A stretch of 64,000 bases of DNA from NCBI GenBank assembly GCA_964544955.1, contig CAZJEB010000001.1:248001-312000 (forward strand), written 5' to 3'. Every line of letters starts with the position of its first letter. Position 1 is the first letter of the stretch. Of this stretch, positions 41,988 to 51,850 are shown one piece after another. The notes beneath the pieces are model-generated. The model had not been told where the DNA came from, made no database searches, and was given only the letters and a program-made list of their open reading frames with translations. Origin of the DNA: JAAZPT01 sp964544955 (GTDB taxonomy: Bacteria > Bacillota > Clostridia > Christensenellales > Aristaeellaceae). The position numbers were made by a program, and so were the translations under genes.

Positions 41988-43175
41988 TTACTTATCATTA
42001 AGAGCTGCTACTCCAGGTAAAACCAAACCTTCTAGGAATTCTAATGAAGCACCGCCACCTGTTGAAACATGTGTTACTTTATCAGCAAAACCCATTTGAG
42101 TAATAGCAGCTGCACTATCGCCACCACCAATTATTGTTACACCTTTACATTTTGACATGGCTTCAGCAATTTTTCTTGTACCAACAGCAAAGTTTTCAAA
42201 TTCAAAAACGCCCATTGGACCATTCCAAATAACTGTACCAGCATTTTCAATTTCTTTAACAAACATTTCTTGTGTATCTGGGCCAATATCTAAGCCTTCA
42301 AAGCCATCTGGTATTTCTTTGGAATGTACTGTTATACGCATTGTATCATTACTAAATTCTTTACCAGCTTCATTATCAACAGGTAATAATAATTTAACAC
42401 CTTTAGCTTTAGCTTTTTCAATAAGTTCTTTTGCTAATTCAACTTTATCTTCTTCTAATAAAGAATTACCAACTTTACCACCTAAAGCTTTTTGGAATGT
42501 GTAAGACATACCACCACCAATTATTAAAACATCTACTTTTTCAAGTAAGTTGTTAATTACACCAATTTTATCTGATACTTTAGCACCGCCTAAAATTGCG
42601 ATAAATGGCCTAGCTGGATTTTCAAGAGCTTTGCCCATAATATTTAATTCTTTTTCAATTAAATAACCAGCAACTGCGGGTAGATAGTGAGCTACACCTT
42701 CTGTTGATGCATGAGCCCTATGCGCAGTACCAAAAGCATCATTAACATAAACATCAGCTAAGCTTGCAAGCTTTTTAGCAAATTCTGGATCATTCTTTGT
42801 TTCTTCCTTATAAAACCTTAGGTTTTCAAGTAAAACAACATCGCCATCTTTCATATTGTTAACAAGAGCATCTGTATCATCACCGATAACATCTTTTGAC
42901 AATTTAACTTCTTTACCTAGCAATTCTGATAACCTTTTTGCTACAGGTGCTAAGGAATATTTTTGTTCAAATCCAACGCCCTTGGGTCTGCCTAAATGGG
43001 AGCATAATATTACTTTTGCATTATGATCTACCAAATATTTTATTGTTGGTAATGCACCAACGATTCTGTTTTCATCAGTAATATTTTGATTTTCATCTAA
43101 AGGAACATTAAAGTCACATCTAACCAATACTTTTTTTCCATTAACCTGGATATCTTCAATAGTCTTTTTTGCCAT
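41988..43175 (-). CDS. pgk: Phosphoglycerate kinase
   Basis: 395 residues, GGGGG before the ATG. It makes ATP from 1,3-bisphosphoglycerate. KKVLVRCDFNVPLD, LCSHLGRPKG, AHRAHAST, ILGGAKVSDK and TIIGGGDSAAAITQMG are family marks. First gene of pgk-tpiA with a clear promoter and a GGCTATATAGCC palindrome in its leader (43207-43218). Confidence 0.97.
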   Translation of the reverse strand: MAKKTIEDIQVNGKKVLVRCDFNVPLDENQNITDENRIVGALPTIKYLVDHNAKVILCSHLGRPKGVGFEQKYSLAPVAKRLSELLGKEVKLSKDVIGDDTDALVNNMKDGDVVLLENLRFYKEETKNDPEFAKKLASLADVYVNDAFGTAHRAHASTEGVAHYLPAVAGYLIEKELNIMGKALENPARPFIAILGGAKVSDKIGVINNLLEKVDVLIIGGGMSYTFQKALGGKVGNSLLEEDKVELAKELIEKAKAKGVKLLLPVDNEAGKEFSNDTMRITVHSKEIPDGFEGLDIGPDTQEMFVKEIENAGTVIWNGPMGVFEFENFAVGTRKIAEAMSKCKGVTIIGGGDSAAAITQMGFADKVTHVSTGGGASLEFLEGLVLPGVAALNDK

Positions 43176-43233
43176 AATTGAACCCCCATGTTTTTTTATT
43201 TGCTATGGCTATATAGCCAGCATTTACAAATTT

Positions 43234-43262
43234 ATTATACATCATTAGATAAATTTCATCAA
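43234..43262 (-). promoter_or_regulatory. Promoter of pgk-tpiA
   Basis: TTGATG (43257-43262) and TATAAT (43234-43239) on the minus strand, 17 bases apart. Confidence 0.75.
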
Positions 43263-43274
43263 GACAATAAACAA

Positions 43275-44480
43275 TTAATTAACAATATCTTTAGAAGTTT
43301 TGTTTATAACATTTAAATTTCCATACATATCAAAATTATATATTTCATGCTCCGACATTGCCTTATTAATTAAAGCTTCAATATCCAGCTTTTTCTCTTG
43401 TTCATCAAGTTCATACAATTTAGGTTGAGTTTTTGGATGCTTAGGTGTAAAAACTGTACAACAATCCTCATATGGTAATGATGAAGTTTCATAAGTACCT
43501 ATTTTTAATGAAATATCAATTATTTCTTGCTTATCTAAACCGATTAATGGCCTATATACAGGTTTATTAACCACACTATCAGTGCATAAAAGAGCTTGCA
43601 TTGTTTGACTTGCTACTTGCCCAATGCTTTCGCCTGTTATAAGGCCCAATGTTTTTTCTGCATCTGAAACCTTTTCAGCAATTCTCATCATAAATCTACG
43701 CATTATTATTGTTGAAAATTCACTATCACATTTTTCGTGAATTTCTAATTGAATATCTGTAAAAGGAATAACATGCACTTTTATGCCACAAGTACTTTCA
43801 GAAATAATTTTTGCTAATTCAAGCACTTTGTTTAAAGCTCTTTCACTAGTATAAGGGAAAGAATGATAATGAACAGCGTTTATCTCAACCCCACGTTTAG
43901 CAATCATCCACCCAGCCACAGGGCTATCTATTCCTCCAGAGAGCAATAAAGTTGCTTTGCCATTGGTGCCTACCGGCATACCGCCAACTGCAGGGATTGC
44001 ATCCAAATAAACATAGGCTTGTTTTCTAACTTCAACAAATATTGTAGTTTGAGGCGTTTTTACATCCACAATTAAATTACTATTATTATTAAGTATATAT
44101 GCCCCTATATGAGCATTAAGTTGTGGTGTATCCATATGATAAGATTTATCTGACCTTCTAGCCTGAACCTTAAAAGTACCTTTTTTGTCTTTAACGAGTT
44201 CTAGAGCTGCAGAGCAAATTTCTTCAATATTTTTACTTTGAATTTCAACAGCCTTACTTATTGAATGTACACCAAAAACTTTACTTATATGCCTAGCGAC
44301 TTCATCAACGTTGTTTTCATTAAAACCAGTTACATATATTCTACTATCTTCAAACCAAACTTTTAAATTATATTTGTTAATACTTTTTTTAATTCTATCA
44401 ACTAATTTTTTAATGAATACTGGCCTATTTAAACCTTTAAGATAAATTTCACCAAACCTAACCAATAATATTTCATTCAT
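43275..44480 (-). CDS. thiI: tRNA 4-thiouridine synthase ThiI
   Basis: 401 residues from the ATG at 44480; a GTG at 44489 touching the nifS stop is less likely because AGAAGG then lies too close. An N-terminal ferredoxin-like/THUMP region (to about 165) is followed by the PP-loop ATPase LLLSGGIDSPVAGW. The rhodanese domain of E. coli ThiI is absent, as usual in Firmicutes. It sulfurates U8 of tRNA using sulfur from a cysteine desulfurase, which is the upstream neighbour. Last gene of the long run that starts at asp23. Confidence 0.94.
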   Translation of the reverse strand: MNEILLVRFGEIYLKGLNRPVFIKKLVDRIKKSINKYNLKVWFEDSRIYVTGFNENNVDEVARHISKVFGVHSISKAVEIQSKNIEEICSAALELVKDKKGTFKVQARRSDKSYHMDTPQLNAHIGAYILNNNSNLIVDVKTPQTTIFVEVRKQAYVYLDAIPAVGGMPVGTNGKATLLLSGGIDSPVAGWMIAKRGVEINAVHYHSFPYTSERALNKVLELAKIISESTCGIKVHVIPFTDIQLEIHEKCDSEFSTIIMRRFMMRIAEKVSDAEKTLGLITGESIGQVASQTMQALLCTDSVVNKPVYRPLIGLDKQEIIDISLKIGTYETSSLPYEDCCTVFTPKHPKTQPKLYELDEQEKKLDIEALINKAMSEHEIYNFDMYGNLNVINKTSKDIVN

Positions 44481-44488
44481 AATAAACA

Positions 44489-45658
44489 CTACCTTCTTGT
44501 ATATTTTGCAAATTTACTATACACATCAACTATATTTAAAATTGCATAATCTATTTCGCTTTTATCATTATACGGAGATAAGCTAAACCTAATTACAGAT
44601 TCAGATATATCCCTGCTTATGCCCAATTTTTTTATTGATGTGTTAAGCTTTTGCTTATTTGATGCACAAGCAGAACCAGAACTAAAGTATACCCCTTTAT
44701 TTGATAATGCATTTATGGCAACATCACTCCTTAGTGGGTATAAGGATACGCTTAATATATTAGGTGAAGAATTGTTTTCATCTTCTGGATTTACACCTAT
44801 ATACTGTATTTCTGGTAATTTATTTTTTAAGTTTTTATATAAGTATATTTTTAAGTTTCTCATTTTTTCATTTGGACTATCTAATTCTAAATATGATTTT
44901 ATTGCACAATCCAAAGCAAAAATACCTGGAGTATTTTCAGTGCCTGGCCTTAAGCCCTTCTCTTGCCCACCACCATATTGTATGGGGGTAATTTTATGGT
45001 TTTTATTTAATACCAAAGCGCCAATGCCCTTTATAGAATGAATTTTATGCCCACTTATTGAATAAGATTGAACATTATAATTTAAAAAAGAAAAAGGTAC
45101 TTTTAAAAAGCCTTGCACTCCATCAACATGTATTGCAGCCTTTGGTGAATATTGATCTCTAAGCTTTGAAATTTTTTCAAGATTATTAACAACTCCAATT
45201 TCATTATTTACATGCATAATGCATATGATTTTAACTTTATCATTTAGCATATTTTGTAAAGAATCATAATTTATTGTTCCATCGTTATTAACATCTATTT
45301 CTTTAACTTCTACACCTTTTTGTTTTAGATAACAGCATGCCTCAGCTACCGAAGGATGCTCTATTGATGTCATCAAAACAATATCATCAGCATTAATATT
45401 TGATTGCATACCCAATATTGCTAAATTATTAGCTTCAGTACCTCCTGATGTATATATAACATTATCAGGTAAAGCTTGTACTTGTTGTGCAATATATTTT
45501 TTACATTCTAATATTATTTTTTGTATATCCAAACCTTTTGAATATAGTGATGACGGGTTATAATATTGTTTTTGTAAATTTTTTGTTAGATATTCAACAC
45601 ATGAATCACAAGGTTTTGTTGTTGCACTATTATCAAAATAAGCTTCAATACTATTCAT
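44489..45658 (-). CDS. Cysteine desulfurase (NifS/IscS family)
   Basis: 389 residues from the ATG at 45658; a TTG four codons earlier lacks a better site. A PLP enzyme that takes sulfur from cysteine to form a persulfide. YFDNSATTKPC, TSGGTEANNLAI, HVDGVQGFLK, the PLP-Lys segment SGHKIHSIKG, RPGTENTPG and the loop Cys in SGSACASNK are visible. Directly upstream of thiI, so the likely task is sulfur supply for tRNA thiolation. Confidence 0.93.
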   Translation of the reverse strand: MNSIEAYFDNSATTKPCDSCVEYLTKNLQKQYYNPSSLYSKGLDIQKIILECKKYIAQQVQALPDNVIYTSGGTEANNLAILGMQSNINADDIVLMTSIEHPSVAEACCYLKQKGVEVKEIDVNNDGTINYDSLQNMLNDKVKIICIMHVNNEIGVVNNLEKISKLRDQYSPKAAIHVDGVQGFLKVPFSFLNYNVQSYSISGHKIHSIKGIGALVLNKNHKITPIQYGGGQEKGLRPGTENTPGIFALDCAIKSYLELDSPNEKMRNLKIYLYKNLKNKLPEIQYIGVNPEDENNSSPNILSVSLYPLRSDVAINALSNKGVYFSSGSACASNKQKLNTSIKKLGISRDISESVIRFSLSPYNDKSEIDYAILNIVDVYSKFAKYTRR

Positions 45659-46181
45659 TATAAATTCCAAAAGGTAAATATTTTTTTACTAAGTCTACCA
45701 TTTCATCATCTGGCTCAAAAACAATTATATTTTTTTGACCTTCTTTTATATAGTAAAAATAATATAATTCTATTTCTCTATTTAAAAACCAGTTAACCTT
45801 TTTAATATCTTTAGAATTGATAATTTTATTAAAATAATTAGAATTTACTTTCCCAAAGGACTCTACATTTTTAACCTTCATTGTACCTAATGTTTTTCTT
45901 TTCATATTGTTAAAAACTTTTGCAAAATCAAGCTCGCCATTGGTGAATGTATATTCATATTCTGTTCTAAGAGTACCCTTTTTTAAAAACAACAATACTG
46001 CTATACCCACTAATATTGCACCAAGTATTAATGACTGTATTGAAAAAGCAAATAATACAGTTTGCAGAACAAAAATTCCTAATACGCCAAAAACAACCAT
46101 AAGTATGTTTGAAAGATAATAAAGTACCTCCAACATGGTCTTATTATTTTTAATAACTACTTGTTCATAAAAATGATCCAT
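45651..46181 (-). CDS. Uncharacterised membrane protein with two TM segments
   Basis: 176 residues, overlapping the nifS start by 8 bases. Two adjacent hydrophobic segments (about 20-65) are followed by a beta-rich soluble part (TEYEYTFTNGELDFAKV onward) reminiscent of PH-like membrane domains such as YdbS/bPH. It looks like a small conserved Clostridial family of unknown function (possibly DUF6106; that name is from memory). It sits between a PAP2-related protein and nifS in the long operon. Confidence 0.72.
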   Translation of the reverse strand: MDHFYEQVVIKNNKTMLEVLYYLSNILMVVFGVLGIFVLQTVLFAFSIQSLILGAILVGIAVLLFLKKGTLRTEYEYTFTNGELDFAKVFNNMKRKTLGTMKVKNVESFGKVNSNYFNKIINSKDIKKVNWFLNREIELYYFYYIKEGQKNIIVFEPDDEMVDLVKKYLPFGIYNE

Positions 46182-46196
46182 AATATAAGTTCCTTC

Positions 46197-46652
46197 CTAC
46201 ATAAAAAATAAATATATCAAAGCTACAGCAAAGCCAACAATAACACCGCCAAATACTTCAATAGGTGTATGCCCAACAATTTCTTTTAAATCCTTTTCGG
46301 TTATTTTTTCCCCTTCAACAAAAATTCTATTAACAATTTCATTAATAACACTAGCTTGCGTGCCAGTTTGCCTTCTTACACCTGCTGCATCATACATAAC
46401 AATAATTGCCAGAATAAACGATATTGCAAACTCTACTTTATTAAAACCATATATACTACCAGTCATTATTGATAATGAAACAACTAAAGCTGTATGAGAG
46501 CTAGGCATTCCCCCCGACCCCCAAAACCTTTTTATTGACCATTTCTTTTCAGTTAGGTACATAAATGGAACCTTTAATGCTTGGGCTACTGTCCAGCTTA
46601 TTAAAGCACAAAACAATATATCGTTTTGTAAAACCTCTCCAAAATAATGCAT
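46197..46652 (-). CDS. Divergent PAP2-family (YuiD/DUF212) membrane protein
   Basis: 151 residues from the ATG at 46652, preceded by GGGGTG; an earlier in-frame start contains that site. The motif pair GSGGMPSSHTALV and MYDAAGVRRQTG identifies the divergent PAP2/YuiD family, with three or four membrane segments. PAP2 relatives remove phosphate from lipid phosphates. Placement three genes after xseA and next to ispA would fit an isoprenoid phosphate substrate; this is inference. Confidence 0.88.
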   Translation of the reverse strand: MHYFGEVLQNDILFCALISWTVAQALKVPFMYLTEKKWSIKRFWGSGGMPSSHTALVVSLSIMTGSIYGFNKVEFAISFILAIIVMYDAAGVRRQTGTQASVINEIVNRIFVEGEKITEKDLKEIVGHTPIEVFGGVIVGFAVALIYLFFM

Positions 46653-46667
46653 ATAACACCCCAATAA

Positions 46668-47546
46668 TTATTTTACTCTATCTAACATAGAATTAGCAAG
46701 GTTAACCAAAAAGTCTGATTTACTAAATTCATTAGCAATATTATCACACGCTTTTTTTGTAAGTATTTTAGCTTGTTCCCTTGAATTATCAAGGCCATAA
46801 ATTGAAGTATATGTTAATTTATCCTCTACCACATCTTTGCCTATGGATTTTCCAAGTTCTTTTTCATTACCAACAACATCTAGTATATCATCAATTATTT
46901 GAAAGGCCACACCAATGTTGTAACCATAAGCTTCACCCGCTAAAAGTTGATTGTTATTTGCTTCTGCTAAAATTAAGCCTGCTTTAATAGCCCCTATTAT
47001 AAGTGAACCTGTTTTATGCTCATGTATATACAATAATGTTTCTTTTTTATTTTTGCTATTTGATGATGATTTTATATCGATTACTTGCCCTGCAATCATA
47101 CCATTAACACCTGCTGCATTAGCAATAGATTCTATTGCTTTTAATGAATTAATTGGGTTTTTTGATTTAATTGCTTCCCTTAATATGATTTCAAAGGCAT
47201 AATTAAGCAAACCATCCCCTGCTAATATAGCGATATCCTCACCAAATTTTATGTGATTTGTAGGTTGCCCTCTTCTTAATACATCGTTATCCATAGCTGG
47301 TAAATCATCATGAATAAGGGAGTAAGTATGAATCATTTCTATTGCAACCGCGTAGGGTACTATATTTTCAACATCATCCTTTAGCATATTATATGAAGCA
47401 AGCAATAGAACAGCTCGCAGGCGTTTACCCTTTTGCGTTAGACTATAAAGCATAGACTCTAACAATAGCGGCGGAATACTATTATTATTTTTTAGATTAC
47501 TAATATAATTTTCTACTAAAGCTTTATATTCATCATATGCAAGCAT
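46668..47546 (-). CDS. ispA: Farnesyl/geranyl diphosphate synthase
   Basis: 292 residues. A trans-prenyltransferase with GKRLRAVLLLASY, first Asp-rich motif DDLPAMDND (with the two-residue insert of bacterial FPP synthases), GQVIDI, and second motif IDDILDVVG. It makes C15 diphosphate for undecaprenyl and quinone-type lipids. It follows xseB by four bases, as in many Firmicutes, but dxs is elsewhere (2.5-4.3 kb). Confidence 0.93.
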   Translation of the reverse strand: MLAYDEYKALVENYISNLKNNNSIPPLLLESMLYSLTQKGKRLRAVLLLASYNMLKDDVENIVPYAVAIEMIHTYSLIHDDLPAMDNDVLRRGQPTNHIKFGEDIAILAGDGLLNYAFEIILREAIKSKNPINSLKAIESIANAAGVNGMIAGQVIDIKSSSNSKNKKETLLYIHEHKTGSLIIGAIKAGLILAEANNNQLLAGEAYGYNIGVAFQIIDDILDVVGNEKELGKSIGKDVVEDKLTYTSIYGLDNSREQAKILTKKACDNIANEFSKSDFLVNLANSMLDRVK

Positions 47547-47549
47547 ATA

Positions 47550-47765
47550 TTAAACCTCGCTTTCTTTAATCTCCATATTTTCATTTACTATATAAAATTT
47601 TTGTTTTTTATCATTTAGCTCATTTTCTAGCTTTTTTATTATTTCTGCGGCTTTTTCATAATTAATAAGCATATCGTCTATTGTTATTTTGCTATTTTCC
47701 ATTTTATTAACAATTTGTTCTAATTCATCTAAAGAGCCCTCAAACGTATTGTTTTTTTTTGCCAT
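47550..47765 (-). CDS. xseB: Exodeoxyribonuclease VII small subunit
   Basis: 71 residues: the two-helix family core FEGSLDELEQIVNKMEN and NYEKAAEIIKKLE is plain. It caps the XseA nuclease. It overlaps the xseA stop by one base (TAATG). Confidence 0.93.
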   Translation of the reverse strand: MAKKNNTFEGSLDELEQIVNKMENSKITIDDMLINYEKAAEIIKKLENELNDKKQKFYIVNENMEIKESEV

Positions 47766-48976
47766 TATTTCTCCCCCTTAACATCTATTACATTTGCTTT
47801 TACTATCCCATCGTGGAATGTAAGGCAAATTTCATCCTTTAATTTTATTTCATTGACTGATTTAATATATTTTTCATTAACTTTTATGTATGAAAAACCT
47901 TTTTTTAAAATATAATTGGGATTTAATATCTCTATTTTTTCTCTATAGCTATTTATTGTATTAGAAATACTATCAAAGTAGTTAGCCATAACTTTATTTA
48001 ATATAATTTTTTTAATATTTATTTCATTTTGAATTTGTGTTAAATATAAATCTGGCTTTAACACATCTAACCTTAACTTAAAATCATTAATAATATAGTT
48101 ATATCTTTCTAAAAAAGAACCAGTTTCTTTTAATATTTTTTGTTTAATATTATTAATATTTATAAATAAAGAAATTTTATCTTTTATAGCAATCTCAGCT
48201 GCTTCTGAAGGCGTTGCGGCCCTCCTATCAGAAACAAAATCAGCAATTGTAAAATCTGTTTCATGACCTATTGCACTAATTATTGGTATTTTTGATAAAT
48301 AAATTTCCCTTGCAAGTAATTCATCATTAAATTCAAACAAATCTTCAAAAGATCCGCCACCACGCCCAATAATTATTGTATCAACTTGATTTGTATTATT
48401 AAAGTACTTTATTGCATTAATCATCTGCTTTGCAGAGCCTTCACCTTGCACAGATACGGGAAATAAACATATAGGAATATTACTATTCCTTCTATTAGCA
48501 ACCTGAAGAATATCATGTATTACTGCACCTGAAGCTGAAGTAATAACCCCAACCATTTTAGGATATAAAGGAATATCTTTTTTAGTTGACTGATCAAAAA
48601 GTCCTTCATTAAGTAACTTTTCTTTTAATTTTTCATATTTTTGATATAGATCCCCTATACCACTTTTTTCCATACTAGAAGCATAAAACTGATATTGCCC
48701 TGTTTTTGTATAAAGGCTTACACTTCCCTTTAATTTAACAGATATGCCATCTTTTGGTATAAAATTAATAGTTTCTGAATATGTTCTGAACATAACACAA
48801 GAAATGGCTGCATTTTCATCTTTTAATGTAAAATACCAATGCCCAGAAAAATGTGGTTTAAAGTTGCTAATTTCGCCACTAATATTAATATTTTGTATAA
48901 TTGGATCAGATGCAAGAGATCTTCTTACATACTCATTTAATTCGCTTACACTTAAATTTAGCTGATTCATAGCCAT
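47765..48976 (-). CDS. xseA: Exodeoxyribonuclease VII large subunit
   Basis: 403 residues. An N-terminal OB-fold (LSVSELNEYVRR, ISGEISNFKPHFSGHWYF) is followed by the catalytic domain with TSASGAVIHDIL, IIGRGGGSFEDLFEFND and AIGHETDFTIADFVSD, then a coiled-coil region. It degrades single-stranded DNA from both ends. Overlaps folD by one base. Confidence 0.95.
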   Translation of the reverse strand: MAMNQLNLSVSELNEYVRRSLASDPIIQNINISGEISNFKPHFSGHWYFTLKDENAAISCVMFRTYSETINFIPKDGISVKLKGSVSLYTKTGQYQFYASSMEKSGIGDLYQKYEKLKEKLLNEGLFDQSTKKDIPLYPKMVGVITSASGAVIHDILQVANRRNSNIPICLFPVSVQGEGSAKQMINAIKYFNNTNQVDTIIIGRGGGSFEDLFEFNDELLAREIYLSKIPIISAIGHETDFTIADFVSDRRAATPSEAAEIAIKDKISLFININNIKQKILKETGSFLERYNYIINDFKLRLDVLKPDLYLTQIQNEINIKKIILNKVMANYFDSISNTINSYREKIEILNPNYILKKGFSYIKVNEKYIKSVNEIKLKDEICLTFHDGIVKANVIDVKGEK

Positions 48977-49821
48977 TATTTGTTAATTTCCATAGCAGCT
49001 TGAAGTGTGTTTTCCATAAGGGTGCATATGGTCATTTTCCCAACACCGCCAGGTACTGGGGTTATTAATGATGCAACATCATAAACGTCATCATAATTAA
49101 CATCACCATAAAGTTTTCCATCAATTCTAGAAATACCTACATCAATCACAACGGCACCATCTTTAACCATATCTTTTGTAACAAATTGTGCTTTACCAAT
49201 TGCAACTACAAGTATATCAGCATTTTTTGTTATATCTTTTAAGTTTTTTGTTCTGGAATGGCATACAGTAACTGTAGCATTTTTAGATAACATCATTAGC
49301 GCTAATGGTTTACCAACTAAATTGCTTCTACCAATAATAACTGCGTTTTTACCTTCAAGCTCTATATTCATGTATTCCAACATAGTCATTACACCTTTTG
49401 GTGTACATGGTTCTATACAATTAATACCTCTTAATAATTTACCCGAGTTTATAACATGAAAACCATCAACATCTTTTTTAGCATCAATCTTAAAAAGAAC
49501 TTCTTCCTCATTAATATGTTTAGGAAGAGGAAGTTGAACTAATATACCAGTAATGCTGTTATCTTTATTTAAATCTTCAATAATATTTTCAAGTTCTTTT
49601 TGATTAATTGAACCATCTAGTTTTATAGTTTTTGATTTGATTCCTAACGACTCACATGCCAATTGCTTATTTTTAACATAAACTTGACTTGCAGGATCAT
49701 CACCTACTAAAACCACAGCTAAGCCTGGATAAATCCCCTGTTCATTAGCTTTTTTTACCTTAATAACAAGATCATCCATAATTTTTGCACTTATTTTTTT
49801 ACCATCAATAATTTTACTCAT
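48976..49821 (-). CDS. folD: Methylenetetrahydrofolate dehydrogenase/cyclohydrolase
   Basis: 281 residues. A bifunctional enzyme in one-carbon metabolism. The catalytic YxxxK lies in VYVKNKQLACE, with VQLPLPKH, KDVDGFHVIN, PCTPKGVMTML, IGRSNLVGKPLALMML (NADP site) and ITPVPGGVGKMT. It overlaps the TsaD-like gene by eight bases. Confidence 0.96.
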   Translation of the reverse strand: MSKIIDGKKISAKIMDDLVIKVKKANEQGIYPGLAVVLVGDDPASQVYVKNKQLACESLGIKSKTIKLDGSINQKELENIIEDLNKDNSITGILVQLPLPKHINEEEVLFKIDAKKDVDGFHVINSGKLLRGINCIEPCTPKGVMTMLEYMNIELEGKNAVIIGRSNLVGKPLALMMLSKNATVTVCHSRTKNLKDITKNADILVVAIGKAQFVTKDMVKDGAVVIDVGISRIDGKLYGDVNYDDVYDVASLITPVPGGVGKMTICTLMENTLQAAMEINK

Positions 49822-50779
49822 ATATGCCTCCGGTTAATTTTTTCATTGTTAATAGTGCAACACCTACAGCATTATCACTACTTAAATCATTTTTTCCAAA
49901 TATAATTTTTATTTTATTATTTAGCTTTTTAACTCTTTGCATAATCAAATTTCTATATAAATTTGAAGAAGCAACACCACCAAAAATAAGTAATTCATTA
50001 ATGTTTTCTTTTTTGCTTGCTTCATTTATCATTTTACTTGTTGACCTTGCAATAAAATCAAAAACTTCATAAGCTAAAATACTATTTTCTATTTTTCCTA
50101 TCATAGATATCGCGGCTGTTTCAGCACCTGAAAAATTACAATCTAAACCATTTTTTGATAAACTCGATTTAAAATAAGGAATTTCAGGCTTTATTTGACA
50201 GCTTAAAGCTAATTCCTCTAAATATTTTCCAGCAGGAAATTTATATCCTAGTGCTACGCCTACCCTATCAATTAACTGCCCCGCAGAAATATCTAATGTT
50301 TTTGCAACAATATTAATATTACCATTATTTATTTTAAGCAGTTCTGTAGTTCCCCCAGATAAATGTAAAGCTAAAAATTTTTTGCTCACAATACCTGTTT
50401 CATGTTTCGCTGCTTCTATATGCCCATTTTGATGAGATGTGGATACATAAGGCACCTTTAAGGTTTTTGATAGATGTTTCGCAAACTCCTTACCAACCTC
50501 AAATACTGGCATATAAGAATTTTCTATACTTCTAGGCTTCTCAGATGCACCAATACCACCGATAACGAAATTAGTATTATTAATTTTATCTAAGAGTTCC
50601 ATATACACATTGTTTATTTGTTTTAAATGTTTAAAAACAGCCTCATTTTGGCGTAAACCTCTTTTACCTATATCAACAGGTAACATTGTTTTACAGTTAG
50701 CCAAAATTTGACTGTTTTCATTAACTGCTGCTATTGATGTTGTATAACAACTTGTATCATAACCCAAGTATACAATCAT
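49814..50779 (-). CDS. TsaD/Kae1-like ASKHA protein (paralogue)
   Basis: 321 residues, four-base overlap with nusB. It has the ASKHA core of TsaD: YLGYDTSCYTTSIA, the HxxxH metal pair in SHQNGHIEAA, LHLSGGTTELL, NFSGAETAA, and GGVASSNL followed by SSDNAVGVA with the Asp ligand. Compared with true TsaD (ETSCDET, HLxGH, SGGHT) it is shorter and diverged, and matches the Kae1-like proteins seen between nusB and folD/xseA in other Clostridia. It may be a moonlighting or specialised carbamoyl-adenylate-type enzyme. Whether it substitutes for TsaD depends on a second copy elsewhere. Confidence 0.8.
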   Translation of the reverse strand: MIVYLGYDTSCYTTSIAAVNENSQILANCKTMLPVDIGKRGLRQNEAVFKHLKQINNVYMELLDKINNTNFVIGGIGASEKPRSIENSYMPVFEVGKEFAKHLSKTLKVPYVSTSHQNGHIEAAKHETGIVSKKFLALHLSGGTTELLKINNGNINIVAKTLDISAGQLIDRVGVALGYKFPAGKYLEELALSCQIKPEIPYFKSSLSKNGLDCNFSGAETAAISMIGKIENSILAYEVFDFIARSTSKMINEASKKENINELLIFGGVASSNLYRNLIMQRVKKLNNKIKIIFGKNDLSSDNAVGVALLTMKKLTGGIYE

Positions 50780-51213
50780 TTTTTTATAGCCTTAATTTGT
50801 TTATCCCTAGAAATTGCTCCTAAAACCCCATTTAAAAACCTTGCACTTTTAGGATCAGAATAGCTCTGGGCTAGTGATATGGCTTCACTTATGGAAACAT
50901 TATTTGGTATATCTAAATAATGCAACATTTCAAAAACAGATAGCCTTAATATTGCTAAGTCAACTTTTGCCAACCTATCAATTGTCCAATCGTTTAAATG
51001 TTTAGCTATAATTTCATCAATATCACTTTTATGAACATTAACACCATTTACCACTTTATCTATATAGCTTTTATCATCGTCCGTGGGGCAAACGTTTTCA
51101 TTTTTTCCAACAAATTCATACGCAAAAACAATATCCTCTTCTGTGATATTATTTTTATACATTTGTTCATATATAAGTTGCATTGCAACTTTTCGTGCAT
51201 CTGCACGCGACAT
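50776..51213 (-). CDS. nusB: Transcription antitermination factor NusB
   Basis: 145 residues, all-helical: SRADARKVAMQLIYEQMY at the N-terminus, DWTIDRLAKVDLAILRLSVFEML and SISEAISLAQSYSDPKSARFLNGVLG are diagnostic. It acts with NusE in rRNA antitermination. Third gene of the asp23 run. Confidence 0.95.
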   Translation of the reverse strand: MSRADARKVAMQLIYEQMYKNNITEEDIVFAYEFVGKNENVCPTDDDKSYIDKVVNGVNVHKSDIDEIIAKHLNDWTIDRLAKVDLAILRLSVFEMLHYLDIPNNVSISEAISLAQSYSDPKSARFLNGVLGAISRDKQIKAIKK

Positions 51214-51227
51214 TAAAATGCCCCTCT

Positions 51228-51821
51228 CTATTGTTTATTTTCAGTTATTTCAGGTTCTTTTTTGCTAGAATTTACTTTTGCCACTTCAAATTCATAATTA
51301 ATATTAATATCGATAACTGTTAGGCCTAAGAACTCTTCAATTGAATCACATATATCCTTTTTAAGTTTAACATCATTTAATTTTGCTAAGTTTAAATCGC
51401 TATTGGTAACTATTGAAAGTTTTAGATTGATTTTATCGTCTAAATGTTCAATTTTATAGTTTTTTAAACTTAAGCCATCATAATTACTTAAGTTATATTT
51501 AACCAAATCAACAACAACAAATTGTGAAACAAAAACATCACCAAAATCTGATTTTGTAACTTTTATCCCTTCTATTGCCTTATCAACTGAAGTAAATAAC
51601 AAGCTTAAACCTAAAGATAGAAATATTAGAACAAAAATAAATATAACAATTATAGAGTAAAAAGATAAAGCACTAAAACCTCCACTAATAAAATCAAAGG
51701 CGGTTTTTGCGCTTATTATAAAAGTATTAGGCGCTATACCCGCTATTAACAATGATAGCGCTATTAATATTAATACAGCACCTGATACTATTTTTATAAT
51801 TTTATCAAAATTATTATGCAT
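51228..51821 (-). CDS. amaP: AmaP-type alkaline-shock membrane anchor protein
   Basis: 197 residues. Two N-terminal membrane segments (about 10-30 and 50-72) are followed by a soluble domain distantly like Asp23 (IKVTKSDFGDVFVS, then ININYEFEVAKV). In Staphylococcus AmaP anchors Asp23 at the membrane. Its position directly after an asp23 gene and before nusB supports the call. Confidence 0.85.
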   Translation of the reverse strand: MHNNFDKIIKIVSGAVLILIALSLLIAGIAPNTFIISAKTAFDFISGGFSALSFYSIIVIFIFVLIFLSLGLSLLFTSVDKAIEGIKVTKSDFGDVFVSQFVVVDLVKYNLSNYDGLSLKNYKIEHLDDKINLKLSIVTNSDLNLAKLNDVKLKKDICDSIEEFLGLTVIDININYEFEVAKVNSSKKEPEITENKQ

Positions 51822-51850
51822 TTAGCACCTAGCATTTCAACAATAATAAA

